The notes: generated from the letters alone by a model not told the origin. Counted from the first letter of the stretch, positions 26,233-34,437 are shown. The stretch is 57,017 nt of DNA from Dethiothermospora halolimnae (GCF_037577855.1 NZ_JBAKFX010000021.1:1-57017), one strand, 5' to 3'. Numbers and translations: made by a program.

Positions 26233-27699
26233 ATGGGTAAGATTGTAGTTGTAGGACTTGGTCCAGGTGATATTGAGTCCTTAACATTAGGTGCTATTAG
26301 AAAGATAGAGGACGAAAATAGGAACTATTTAAGAACAGAGATGCACCCAACTGTTGAATATCTTAAAGATAATAATATAGACTATGAATCATATGATTAC
26401 ATATATGAAAGTGCCGAAACCATGGAGTCGGTTTATGATAATATAACTGAAGATCTATTAAAAAAGGTTAAAGAGTATAATATAATTAATTATTTTGTTC
26501 CAGGGAATCCTCTTATGGCAGAAAAAAGTGTAAGTATACTTGTAGAACTTAGCAATAAGGGGGAGATAGATCTTGAAATAATACCGGGTATGAGTTTTAT
26601 AGATCCAATAGTTCTAGCTTTAGGACATGACCCAACTTCAGGATTTAAAATAATAGATGGATTGGATTTTAATGAACAAACCTTAGATATAAACTGCGAT
26701 ACCCTTTTAGTGCAAGTTTATAATAGACAAATTGCTTCTGATACTAAAATTAAATTATCAGAGGTATATGGAGATGATTATAAAGTAACGGTTATAAGAT
26801 CAGCTGGTATAGAAACAGAGGAGATAGTTAAAGAAGTTAATGTATATGAGTTAGATAGATTAGAATTTATTGATCATTTAACAAGTATATATATTCCCAA
26901 AGTTGATAAAACTACTAATAAAGTGTATGATATAAATAATTTATTAAATATAATGGGAATATTAAGAAGTGAAGATGGTTGTCTATGGGATATAAAGCAG
27001 ACCCATGAGTCTTTAAGGGAATATGTTATAGAAGAAGCCTATGAAGTTGTAGATGCCATAGACAGGGATGATATAGGCAGTCTGATAGAAGAACTGGGGG
27101 ATTTATTACTACAGGTAGTGTTCCATAGTCAGATTGCTAAGGAAGAAGGCTATTTTAATATAATGGACGTTACCACTGGTATTTCAAATAAATTAATATA
27201 TAGACATCCCCACGTATTTAATGATAAAATTGTTAATGACGATAAGGAAGCAATTGGTAGCTGGAATGATATGAAGGATAAAGAGAAAAATATCAAAAGT
27301 TATACTGAGAGACTAGAAAGTGTGGCTAAAAGCTTACCATCCCTTACTAAAAGTTTTAAAGTACAAAAAAGGGCTGCTGATGTAGGCTTTGACTGGGACA
27401 ATGTTGATGATGCTTTACTTAAAGTAAAGGAAGAACTGCAGGAGTTACTAGAAGTATATAAAGGAGATGATATGGGGACAAAGGAAGAGGAACTGGGTGA
27501 TCTGCTCTTTGCCATAGTTAATGTATCAAGGTTTTTAGATATCAGTCCTGAAGTTGCATTAAACAAAACAATTAATAAATTTATAAGTAGATTTAAATTT
27601 ATCGAAGAAGAAAGTAATAAAAAAGGTATCGATTTAAAGGAAATGACTTTGAAACAGATGGATGAACTATGGGAACAGGCAAAAAAACAAAAAAAATAA
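26233..27699 (+). CDS. mazG: Tetrapyrrole-methylase-like / MazG nucleotide pyrophosphohydrolase fusion (YabN type)
   Basis: 488 residues. The N-terminal 1-220 is a tetrapyrrole-methylase-like fold (VVGLGPGD, PGNPLMAEK). The C-terminal half carries two MazG modules: EEAYEVVDAI with EELGDLLLQVVFHSQ (about 265-300) and EELQELLEVY with EEELGDLLFAIVN (about 400-435). This fusion is the Firmicute YabN layout, removing non-canonical or surplus NTPs. It follows the flippase as in B. subtilis. The role of the methylase-like domain is not known. The ATG follows AGAGGTGATAAA. Confidence 0.93.
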   Translation: MGKIVVVGLGPGDIESLTLGAIRKIEDENRNYLRTEMHPTVEYLKDNNIDYESYDYIYESAETMESVYDNITEDLLKKVKEYNIINYFVPGNPLMAEKSVSILVELSNKGEIDLEIIPGMSFIDPIVLALGHDPTSGFKIIDGLDFNEQTLDINCDTLLVQVYNRQIASDTKIKLSEVYGDDYKVTVIRSAGIETEEIVKEVNVYELDRLEFIDHLTSIYIPKVDKTTNKVYDINNLLNIMGILRSEDGCLWDIKQTHESLREYVIEEAYEVVDAIDRDDIGSLIEELGDLLLQVVFHSQIAKEEGYFNIMDVTTGISNKLIYRHPHVFNDKIVNDDKEAIGSWNDMKDKEKNIKSYTERLESVAKSLPSLTKSFKVQKRAADVGFDWDNVDDALLKVKEELQELLEVYKGDDMGTKEEELGDLLFAIVNVSRFLDISPEVALNKTINKFISRFKFIEEESNKKGIDLKEMTLKQMDELWEQAKKQKK

Positions 27700-27716
27700 A
27701 AAAATATGACTTAAAA

Positions 27717-27743
27717 GAAGGATTTTATCAACAAACATAGAAT
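27717..27743 (+). promoter_or_regulatory. Candidate sigma-H promoter upstream of hup
   Basis: GAAGGATTT (27717-27725), an 11-base spacer, ATAGAAT (27737-27743), an exact sigma-H match. It lies 18 bases after the mazG stop and about 47 bases before the hup ribosome-site region. Confidence 0.55.
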
Positions 27744-27796
27744 ATGCATATACAGATTGTTTTTTTAAAATAATATCATTTTGAGGAGGTTTTATT

Positions 27797-28075
27797 GTGA
27801 ATAAAGCAGAATTAGTTGCTAGCATAGCAGAAAAAAGTGGTTTAACTAAGAAGGATGCTGAAGGAGCATTAAATGGATTTATGAAAAGTGTTGAAGAGGC
27901 ACTAGTAAAGGAAGAAAAGGTTCAATTGGTAGGATTTGGAACCTTTGAAGTAAGACATAGAAAAGCAAGAGAAGGTAGAAACCCAAGAAATCCAGAGCAA
28001 GTTATAAAGATACCAGCTTCAAAAGCTCCAGTATTTAAAGCAGGTAAAACATTAAAGGAAACTGTTAATAAATAA
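27797..28075 (+). CDS. hup: HU family DNA-binding protein
   Basis: 92 residues with the HU signature: NKAELVASIAEKSGL start, VQLVGFGTFEVRHRKAREGRNPRNP beta-arm, and FKAGKTLKE end (fragments shortened). It bends and compacts DNA in the nucleoid. GTG start, 7 bases after GAGGAGG. Located between mazG and rqcP, a common clostridial position; in B. subtilis hbs is elsewhere. The sigma-H-type promoter just upstream suggests stationary-phase or sporulation expression. Confidence 0.95.
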   Translation: MNKAELVASIAEKSGLTKKDAEGALNGFMKSVEEALVKEEKVQLVGFGTFEVRHRKAREGRNPRNPEQVIKIPASKAPVFKAGKTLKETVNK

Positions 28076-28077
28076 AG

Positions 28078-28104
28078 ATCAGGTCTTAGACCTGATTTTT
28101 TATA
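28078..28104 (+). terminator. Terminator of hup
   Basis: Stem ATCAGGTC / GACCTGAT with a TTA loop, followed by TTTTTTAT. Confidence 0.85.
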
Positions 28105-28140
28105 TTAATGTTGATGGAACCTGCCAATAGATTCAGTAGG

Positions 28141-28158
28141 GGGAGAACCTATTCTCCC
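28141..28158 (+). other. Leader hairpin before rqcP
   Basis: GGGAGAA / TTCTCCC, loop CCTA, 45 bases before the rqcP ATG, without a T-tract. Role unknown. Confidence 0.35.
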
Positions 28159-28202
28159 ATATAATGGTTTATACTTTGAAATTAGAAGGTAGGTGTGAAT
28201 AT

Positions 28203-28442
28203 ATGAGAGTTGACAAGTTTTTAAAAAACTCAAGGATAATAAAAAGAAGAACCGTTGCAAAGGAAGCCTGTGAACAGGGAAGAGTTTTGGTAAATGACAA
28301 GGAAGCTAAGCCTGGCACAGAGGTCTCCATAGGAGATAAGATAGAAATAAGCTTTGGAACAAATAATATGAAGGTTGAAGTACTTGACCTATTAGAACAC
28401 GTTCCAAAAAATAAAGCAGCAGAACTTTATAAGGTTTTATAA
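28203..28442 (+). CDS. rqcP: Ribosome quality control S4-domain protein RqcP (YabO)
   Basis: 79-residue S4 RNA-binding protein: MRVDKFLKNSRIIKRRT start, CEQGRVLVND core. The B. subtilis homologue works with RqcH to add alanine tails to stalled nascent chains on 50S subunits. The frame opens at 28164, but the ATG at 28203 fits both the family start and the AGGTAGGTG ribosome site. A MITE-like element carrying a terminator begins at the base after its stop codon. Confidence 0.92.
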   Translation: MRVDKFLKNSRIIKRRTVAKEACEQGRVLVNDKEAKPGTEVSIGDKIEISFGTNNMKVEVLDLLEHVPKNKAAELYKVL

Positions 28443-28574
28443 AAATAATAAAGAATAGAGAATAAAGAATAGATAAGGTGCAAAGTGGCCGGAGGCCACT
28501 TTGTTTTTAGTTTATTAAGTTTTACGACTATAAGGAGTAAAACAACCTTATCTATTCTCTATTCTTTATTATTT
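28443..28574. repeat. MITE-like inverted-repeat element, copy 2
   Basis: 132-base element. Its terminal arms are made of AATAAAGAATAGAG words and pair perfectly except for one extra 7-base unit in the left arm. Inside are a GC hairpin (CAAAGTGGCC / GGCCACTTTG, then GTTTTTAG) that can end rqcP transcription, and a second hairpin GTTTTAC / GTAAAAC. Copy 3 at 55525-55653 has the same layout; a degraded copy 1 lies at 9962-10042. No open frame, so mobility, if any, would need a transposase elsewhere. Confidence 0.8.
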
Positions 28575-28653
28575 ATTCTCTAATTAAATAAGTAATAAAC
28601 TCTCCTTTCTCCACATATTATATATTATAACAAAATACAGGGAGGGGTGTAAT

Positions 28654-28941
28654 ATGGCTGATAATAGACAATCGATGAGGGGACAAAATATTATACTTGA
28701 AGATAGGGAAAAGCTAAGTGTATCAGGGGTGGAACATGTAGATAACTTTAATGAAAATACTATAGTAGTAGCTACTGTAAAAGGTACTATGACTATAAAA
28801 GGGCAATCTTTAAACATTAGCAAGTTAAATTTAGATGATGGTAATGTTATGATAGAAGGAAGAATAGATGGTTTAATATATAGTGATAAAGATACATCAG
28901 GTTCTAAAGGTTCTGGCTTTTTATCTAAAATGTTTAAATAA
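28654..28941 (+). CDS. yabP: Sporulation protein YabP
   Basis: 95 residues; ILEDREKLSVSGVEHVDNF and the repeated short beta strands are typical of YabP, a mother-cell spore-coat/cortex protein family, here with a basic C-terminus. yabQ follows, as in B. subtilis. The ATG follows GGGAGGGG. Biochemical function unknown. Confidence 0.9.
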   Translation: MADNRQSMRGQNIILEDREKLSVSGVEHVDNFNENTIVVATVKGTMTIKGQSLNISKLNLDDGNVMIEGRIDGLIYSDKDTSGSKGSGFLSKMFK

Positions 28942-29007
28942 AAAGTAGATTAAGGCTAAGGATTAAGAATATTAAAAAATCTTAAACCTTAACTTTAATT
29001 TACTTTT
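28941..29007. repeat. Imperfect TTAAGG-type palindrome between yabP and yabQ
   Basis: 28-base arms (28941-28968 and 28980-29007) pair at 24 positions around an AT-rich loop. The left arm is AAAAGTAGATTAAGGCTAAG plus a short tail. It resembles the palindrome at 10108-10162 in its TTAAGG words and in the transition-type differences between arms. It fills nearly the whole intergenic gap. Confidence 0.65.
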
Positions 29008-29020
29008 TGGGGGGAGTCAT

Positions 29021-29530
29021 ATGGATACTACTATTTATAGTCAGGCATATATTTTCTTTTCCACCGTATATGGAGGAGTAATAATAGGATTCATCTATGA
29101 TATATATAGGATATTTAGATATTTTTTAAAGCCTAAAAAAGTAGCAACTTTTTTAGAAGATTTAATATTTTGGATTATAGTTGCCATAATAGCACTTTCC
29201 ATACTTGTATTTAGTAATTATGGGGAATTAAGGGGTTATGAATTTATAGGCTTTATTTCTGGAGCCATTTTATATCAAAAATTATTAAGTAAACCTATAA
29301 TAACTTTTATAGTAAATATATTAAGGTTTATATGGAAAGGGCTAAAAGTTATAATGTCCATTGTTCTTTTTCCTTTTAAAGCTTTAAAGAATATACTATA
29401 TAATCCTTATAAGAAATTATCTAATGGTGCTAAGAAAAGGTATAGAAATATTAAAAGAAAATCTAAATTACCTATTAGAGTATTATCGGATATAAAAAAA
29501 TATTCCAAAATGCTTTTATTTAGAAAATAG
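29021..29530 (+). CDS. yabQ: Spore cortex protein YabQ
   Basis: 169-residue membrane protein with hydrophobic segments at about 9-27, 45-64 and 70-90 plus an amphipathic stretch near 95-120, then a strongly basic tail. The IYDIYRIFRY motif after the first helix is typical of YabQ, required for cortex formation in B. subtilis. ATG follows a GGGGGG run. It is downstream of yabP and upstream of divIC, the expected order. Confidence 0.88.
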   Translation: MDTTIYSQAYIFFSTVYGGVIIGFIYDIYRIFRYFLKPKKVATFLEDLIFWIIVAIIALSILVFSNYGELRGYEFIGFISGAILYQKLLSKPIITFIVNILRFIWKGLKVIMSIVLFPFKALKNILYNPYKKLSNGAKKRYRNIKRKSKLPIRVLSDIKKYSKMLLFRK

Positions 29531-29536
29531 AATTTA

Positions 29537-29563
29537 GAAGGATTTTCAAAATAAAAATAGAAG
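29537..29563 (+). promoter_or_regulatory. Candidate sigma-H promoter upstream of divIC
   Basis: GAAGGATTT (29537-29545), 11 bases, ATAGAAG (29557-29563). It has one mismatch to the sigma-H -10 (last base). It starts 6 bases after the yabQ stop. Confidence 0.4.
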
Positions 29564-29641
29564 TATTATACTTAATAGAGATGTGAGTTTACGTTGAAAT
29601 TAGCCGGTGACATGAATAATTAATAAAAGGATGGGAATATT

Positions 29642-29959
29642 ATGAAAAGAAGCAAAGGAAAAAGAAAATTAAAAGTAAAGCATGTGATTGCTGCTATAAT
29701 ATTTATATATGGATTAACAATTATTATAAACCAACATAAAATGATAGAAAGATTAAATAATGAGAAAATGAAAAAGGAGGCTAAGGTTGAAAAGTTAGAA
29801 AAAGAAGTTAAGAATATAGAAGCTAAAACTAAAGAGAGTAAAACGGAAGAATATATTGAAAAGATAGCAAGGGAAAAGGGTATGATTAAATCTAACGAGA
29901 TAATATATATAGATAAAAATAAAAAGAAAAATGACTTTTTAAGAAGGATAAATAACTAA
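29642..29959 (+). CDS. divIC: Septum formation initiator DivIC/FtsB
   Basis: 105 residues: basic cytoplasmic start (1-13), one membrane helix (about 14-30), coiled coil (about 34-72) and a short extracytoplasmic end with IAREKGMIKSNEIIY. This bitopic layout is that of DivIC/FtsB, which links FtsL and DivIB at the division site. It sits between yabQ and the S1-domain gene exactly as in B. subtilis. Confidence 0.9.
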   Translation: MKRSKGKRKLKVKHVIAAIIFIYGLTIIINQHKMIERLNNEKMKKEAKVEKLEKEVKNIEAKTKESKTEEYIEKIAREKGMIKSNEIIYIDKNKKKNDFLRRINN

Positions 29960-29969
29960 ATTTTAATGA

Positions 29970-29998
29970 TTGACATATTAACAATTATAATATATACT
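29970..29998 (+). promoter_or_regulatory. Sigma-A promoter upstream of the S1-domain gene
   Basis: TTGACA (29970-29975), 17 bases, TATACT (29993-29998), close to consensus. Confidence 0.7.
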
Positions 29999-30045
29999 AA
30001 AATCAATTGATATAGATTAATAATAAAAGGAGGATCATTTGTTTT

Positions 30046-30465
30046 ATGATCGTTAGTGTAGGTAAGGTAGTTGAAGGTACTGTTACAGGAATAACAAAAT
30101 TTGGTGCATTCGTACAACTACCAGAAGGAAAAACAGGATTAGTTCACATTTCAGAAATATCTCATGACTATGTTAATAATGTTGGAGATTATGTAAAGAA
30201 GGGCCAAAAGGTAAAGGTGAAGGTTATATCTATAAGTGACGATGGTAAGATAAGTCTTTCCATAAGACAAGCCAAACCTAAGAAATCTAAAAACCAGCCC
30301 CCAGAGGTTGATTGGTCAAGTAAAGATGACTATAAACAAAGACATATGTCTTTTGAAGATAAGTTATCAAACTTCTTAAAAGATAGTAGCGAGAAACAAG
30401 AACAATTAAAAAGTAGAGATAGTAAGAAGTCTAATGGTTTTAGACGAACAAAATCTAATGTTTAA
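30046..30465 (+). CDS. S1 RNA-binding domain protein (YabR-like)
   Basis: 139 residues. A single S1 domain (about 3-72: VVEGTVTGITKFGAFVQL, GLVHISEIS, ISLSIRQA) is followed by a hydrophilic Lys/Ser/Gln-rich tail with EDKLSNFLKDS. Such general-stress S1 proteins bind ribosomes or mRNA. Position between divIC and spoIIE matches yabR. The ATG is 12 bases from the AAAGGAGG ribosome site, slightly long, but no better start exists. It is followed by two terminators. Confidence 0.88.
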   Translation: MIVSVGKVVEGTVTGITKFGAFVQLPEGKTGLVHISEISHDYVNNVGDYVKKGQKVKVKVISISDDGKISLSIRQAKPKKSKNQPPEVDWSSKDDYKQRHMSFEDKLSNFLKDSSEKQEQLKSRDSKKSNGFRRTKSNV

Positions 30466-30476
30466 GTATAAATTAT

Positions 30477-30508
30477 AAAAGACTGGGATCTTTCCCAGTC
30501 TTTTTTAT
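30477..30508 (+). terminator. Terminator of the S1-domain gene, first
   Basis: Stem AAAAGACTGGGA / TCCCAGTCTTTT, then T-tract. Confidence 0.88.
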
Positions 30509-30530
30509 AATTCAGAGTTAAAAATTATTT

Positions 30531-30560
30531 AAAAGACAGAGGAGGCCCCTCTGTCTTTTA
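30531..30560 (+). terminator. Second terminator before spoIIE
   Basis: Stem AAAAGACAGAGG / CCTCTGTCTTTT. Arm ends resemble the first terminator (AAAAGAC / GTCTTTT). Between here and the spoIIE promoter (30561-30838) I see no gene, no tRNA and no clear structure; B. subtilis has tRNA genes at this point. Confidence 0.75.
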
Positions 30561-30838
30561 AATTTATTATGACTTCTAACTTATAATAAATCTCATGTTT
30601 ATATCTTTCCTTTGGGCTAGATACTAGTTAAAGACTATCCTAAGAATAATAACCACAAAATACTACATAAGAAGTTAGTGCTTTATCTATTAATGAAAGA
30701 ATAAATATATATAATGTCGCATGTAGATATAAAAGGGAACTAGAATAGATAAAGTCATTAAAGCTAAAGATTCAAGGAAAAACTTCAGTTGTCTTTATTA
30801 ATAGATTTTATATTTATTTGCTAAAACATCATACTTTA

Positions 30839-30905
30839 TTGTCTAAAAGTTTTTTGATGTGGACAACCCTTCTTGACAAAAAATTTATTTATCCTTTGCT
30901 AGAAT
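30839..30905 (+). promoter_or_regulatory. spoIIE promoter with 21-base spacer and Spo0A-box-like sites
   Basis: TTGACA (30873-30878), 21 bases, TAGAAT (30900-30905). B. subtilis spoIIE and spoIIG are known for sigma-A promoters with such long spacers that need Spo0A. TTGTCTAA (30839-30846) differs from the 0A box TTGTCGAA at one base, and two TTGTC cores occur on the other strand near 30862-30866 and 30875-30879. These are weaker matches. Confidence 0.55.
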
Positions 30906-30937
30906 AACACCATGAGAAAGGATAGGTGGTGTATCAA

Positions 30938-33328
30938 ATGATAAACAAAACAGAAATACTCCCAGCAAGGAGTGGAAAAAAGAGAACATACAATAAAATA
31001 ACAGAATCTTTACACGACATAAAGGGAAGTTTTATCATAATTAACATTGTGGCACTTTTCATATCTAGAGCATCTATTATGGATAATTTAAATCCATTTG
31101 GGATAGCTTTTTTAGCGGCTGTGTTATTTAGAAATGGAAGTAGTATTACTATACCTATTATGACATCCATAGGAATTCTTACTGCAAGAGGTTATGGTGC
31201 ATATAGTTACTTAGCAGTTGGTTGGTTTATTTATTTAACTCAAAACTTACTTTTGTCTAGATTTAAGAAATCTGTAATAAAAGCTTCAATATTCTCATCT
31301 ATATCCTTTATTTTAATAAGGGGTGGATTCACTATTATAGGAGAGTACTTTATATATGATTTAGTTATGATAGGTTTTGAAGGTATTATAGTGTTTACTC
31401 TTACCTATATATTTAACCAAAGTGTTAGTATTATAAATGGAGATAAAAAAGCATTTACAAATGAAGAGTTAATATGTGCAACTATAATGCTTGCTTTAGT
31501 GGTTTCTGGTATTGGTGATATTAAATTTTTCAACTTGGCACTAAAAAATATTATTTGTGGATTTTTAGTAATATCATTTTCCTACACTAAAGGGCCTGCA
31601 GCTGGTACTGCAGTTGGGGTTACCATGGGTATAGTATGTGGCATGTCCACCCCCAATATGCCCGTTATTATATCGGTATATGGCTTTTCTGGTCTACTTT
31701 CAGGTCTCTTTAAAGAGCTAGGGAAGCTTGGAACAAGTGTAGGTTTCATCGTTGGTAACGGTATAATGACCTTTTATATAAATAATCACATTGACGGGGT
31801 CGTAACCATAAGGGAATCTTTAGTGGCAATATTATTATTTGTTCTATTGAATAAATTTATAAAAAATATAAACATTGGAATATTAGAAGGGGTATCTGAT
31901 GTTTCTATAACTAAAGATTCATATAGTGAGAGATTGAAAGAAAAAACATATAAAAGATTATCTGAAATATCTAATGTGTTTGAAGAGTTGGCTACTACCT
32001 TTGAGAGGGTGGCTGATAAAGAAAAAATAGCAGAACAAAAGGATATATCTGACTTTATAGATAGTGTAGCAAATGATGTTTGTAAAAATTGTTCTATGTA
32101 TAGATTCTGTTGGGAGGAAGATTTTTACCAAACATATCAATCCATGTTTGATGTTATGAGTCGAATAGAAACTAAGGGAAGTATAACAGAAGGTAATCTA
32201 CCTAAGGCTTTAAAGAAGAATTGTATTAAAAAGGATTTAATAATTGAAAAATCTAACTATTTATTTGATATATATAAGCTTAATTACAGATGGGAAAATA
32301 AGATAGTAGAAAGTAGACGTTTGGTATCGGAACAATTGGAAGGGGTATCAAAAATAATCAATGACTTAGCATGTGAAATAGATGGTGACATATCATTTAA
32401 AGAGGAAGTGGAAAAAGAAATTTTAAATGAGCTTAAGAATAATTCTATAGATATTAAAGATTTAAATGTAATAGAATCAAAAAAGGATAATTTTGAAATA
32501 ATAATAGAAACAAAACCTACTTATAATGATAATGATTATATAGAAGATATAGTTTCCATATCGTCAAAAGTGGTGGGATTTGATTTAACTACTGATAACT
32601 TTACATGTAATAATCCAAATAGCGATAATAGGTTTAGATTTAAACTTATTAGGGCCAATAGATTTGGAGCTATAACAAAGGTAGCCACAATAAACGATTC
32701 ATTTAACTATGTTTCAGGGGATAGTTATACCTTTGGAGAAAAATCTAATAACTATTATGCTGTATTAAGTGATGGAATGGGAATGGGAGAAAAGGCAAAT
32801 CAAGAAAGTGATATTACAATAACACTTTTAGAAAAGTTCTTAGAGGCGGGATTTGATAAGGAGTTGGCTTTAAAGACCATAAACTCTATATTAGTACTTA
32901 AATCCACAGAAGAAATATTTGCTACTATAGATATGTCAATGATTGATCTATATAGGGGGAAAACACAGTTTATAAAGATTGGTTCTGCTCCAACCTTTAT
33001 AAAAACAAAAAAAGGTGTAAAGGTAATAGACACCCATTCATTACCAGTAGGTATATTAAAGGATGTAGATTTTCAGATTTATGAGGAACAATTAGAAGAT
33101 GGAGATATAATAGTAATGATGTCAGATGGAGTATTAGATGCAAATGATACTGTGGAAGACAAAGAGGGATGGATGAAGGACGTTATAGATAATATAAATA
33201 GTGTAAATCCCCAAAGTGTGGCAAATAAAATAATCAATGAATCTGGGAAATATTGTAACCTAGAAAATAGAGATGATATGACTGTACTTGTTACAAAGGT
33301 ATGGAAGAGGAGAAGGGGCACTGATTAA
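30938..33328 (+). CDS. spoIIE: Stage II sporulation protein E (serine phosphatase)
   Basis: 796 residues. About ten membrane helices (40-320), a central regulatory segment with a CKNCSMYRFCW cysteine motif (about 385-396), then a PP2C phosphatase domain with SDGMGMG (about 608), MSDGVLD and DDMTVLVTK near the end. In B. subtilis it dephosphorylates SpoIIAA to activate sigma-F in the forespore and acts in polar septation. The frame opens four codons earlier at GTG, which overlaps the AGGTGGTG ribosome site; the ATG at 30938 is better. yabS, yabT and tilS follow as in B. subtilis. Confidence 0.95.
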   Translation: MINKTEILPARSGKKRTYNKITESLHDIKGSFIIINIVALFISRASIMDNLNPFGIAFLAAVLFRNGSSITIPIMTSIGILTARGYGAYSYLAVGWFIYLTQNLLLSRFKKSVIKASIFSSISFILIRGGFTIIGEYFIYDLVMIGFEGIIVFTLTYIFNQSVSIINGDKKAFTNEELICATIMLALVVSGIGDIKFFNLALKNIICGFLVISFSYTKGPAAGTAVGVTMGIVCGMSTPNMPVIISVYGFSGLLSGLFKELGKLGTSVGFIVGNGIMTFYINNHIDGVVTIRESLVAILLFVLLNKFIKNINIGILEGVSDVSITKDSYSERLKEKTYKRLSEISNVFEELATTFERVADKEKIAEQKDISDFIDSVANDVCKNCSMYRFCWEEDFYQTYQSMFDVMSRIETKGSITEGNLPKALKKNCIKKDLIIEKSNYLFDIYKLNYRWENKIVESRRLVSEQLEGVSKIINDLACEIDGDISFKEEVEKEILNELKNNSIDIKDLNVIESKKDNFEIIIETKPTYNDNDYIEDIVSISSKVVGFDLTTDNFTCNNPNSDNRFRFKLIRANRFGAITKVATINDSFNYVSGDSYTFGEKSNNYYAVLSDGMGMGEKANQESDITITLLEKFLEAGFDKELALKTINSILVLKSTEEIFATIDMSMIDLYRGKTQFIKIGSAPTFIKTKKGVKVIDTHSLPVGILKDVDFQIYEEQLEDGDIIVMMSDGVLDANDTVEDKEGWMKDVIDNINSVNPQSVANKIINESGKYCNLENRDDMTVLVTKVWKRRRGTD

Positions 33329-33346
33329 AATTAATATTAATATGCT

Positions 33347-33520
33347 GACAAAGTGATAAAAAATGGTCCTTTGTCCTCGGATTTGGAAAATATAGAGAAA
33401 CGGTCGAAAATAGAATTCCAAACTCCCTACGGTCAGACAGTGGAATTCTAAACAATTTTCTCCCTTATTCTATATTTTCACAAATCCTGCGGGATAACTC
33501 CCATTTTTTATCACTTTGTC
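33347..33520. repeat. 174-base nested palindrome after spoIIE
   Basis: Perfect 20-bp outer arms (33347-33366 and 33501-33520, GACAAAGTGATAAAAAATGG). Nested inside are a second imperfect arm pair GGATTTG-GAAAATATAGA (from 33379) with its complement (to about 33485), and a third TAGAATTCCA / TGGAATTCTA (33411-33420, 33441-33450). The whole can fold into one long hairpin. It contains no gene and no target-site duplication that I can see. A MITE or a large structured 3' element are both possible. Confidence 0.75.
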
Positions 33521-33538
33521 TAAATATACTTTATTGAT

Positions 33539-33571
33539 AAAAGATACTGATTTTATTCAGTGTCTTTTTTA
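33539..33571 (+). terminator. Terminator before yabS
   Basis: Stem AAAGATACTGA / TCAGTGTCTTT (one G-T pair), loop TTTTAT, followed by TTT. It may serve spoIIE. Confidence 0.75.
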
Positions 33572-33677
33572 CTTCTAAAATAAGGTGGACTAGCATATTT
33601 ATTAATGTATAGAAAGTGTGTATATGTTAATAATTATATAGTATAAAAAGAAGTTTTAAAATAAAAGAGGTGTTATT

Positions 33678-34409
33678 ATGGAAAGGGATATTAAGTTTAA
33701 TCAAATAATATTAGCTACTGATGGAAGGTCTAATACGGGAATTAATCCTATAGAGGTTGCAAAAAAAGGACGTAGAAAAGGAATAACCATAAGTACTATA
33801 GGTATAATAGATAGTAAAGGTAAATCCCTGAAAGAGGTGGAAAATATAGCCACAGCAGGGGGAGGTATATGTGAAATAACTAATATACAAAATTTTTCTA
33901 AAACTATGGAGATGGTAACACAAAAATCGGTATATAAAACTATAGAGCAGGCAGTAAATAAAGAACTAAAAGAAATACTAGGAACAGATATAGAAGGCAC
34001 CCATCCAGATAATAGAAAAAAAATAATTGATATAATAGATAAATTTGGAGAAGAAATGCATATAAGATGCTGTATTTTAATAGACTGTAGTGGAAGCATG
34101 GCAAGCAAAATTAATATAGCTAAAAATAGCATATTAAATCTTTTAAGGGTACTACAGAAAAGAAAGGGGAAAACTGAAATTTCAGTGGTGGGCTACCCTG
34201 GTATCGATGAACAGTTTTATAGAGTACTATGTAACTTTACAAATAATATAATAGATTTAGAAAAAGGGCTACAAAAAGTAAAATGTGGGGGAATTACTCC
34301 AACTGGACCTGCTATAGAATATGGGATAAATATGCTACTGGGAGAAGAAAAAACTAAATTAGAGGGAAATAACTTAGAACAAGATCTATTGGGAAGTAAT
34401 ATAGTATAA
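33678..34409 (+). CDS. yabS: YabS-like von Willebrand factor A protein
   Basis: 243 residues in two parts. The first (about 5-85) looks like the second half of a VWA fold (QIILATDGRSNTG, GITISTIGI, IATAGGGICEI) but lacks a DxSxS metal site. The second (about 130-225) has a full MIDAS: LIDCSGSM, then the TPTGPA threonine site. This truncated-plus-complete layout matches B. subtilis YabS. It probably works with the kinase encoded next door; binding partner unknown. Confidence 0.85.
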   Translation: MERDIKFNQIILATDGRSNTGINPIEVAKKGRRKGITISTIGIIDSKGKSLKEVENIATAGGGICEITNIQNFSKTMEMVTQKSVYKTIEQAVNKELKEILGTDIEGTHPDNRKKIIDIIDKFGEEMHIRCCILIDCSGSMASKINIAKNSILNLLRVLQKRKGKTEISVVGYPGIDEQFYRVLCNFTNNIIDLEKGLQKVKCGGITPTGPAIEYGINMLLGEEKTKLEGNNLEQDLLGSNIV

Positions 34410-34437
34410 AAAGATCTATTATAAAAGGGGTAGTTTA

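Noticed and set aside
28613..28640. Sigma-E promoter for yabP (ACATATT, 14 bases, AATACAGG)
   Set aside because: Spacing fits, but the predicted start would fall inside the ribosome-binding site, leaving no usable leader.
30561..30838. tRNA genes between the S1-domain gene and spoIIE, as in B. subtilis
   Set aside because: No cloverleaf, GTTC-loop or CCA-like end is visible on either strand.
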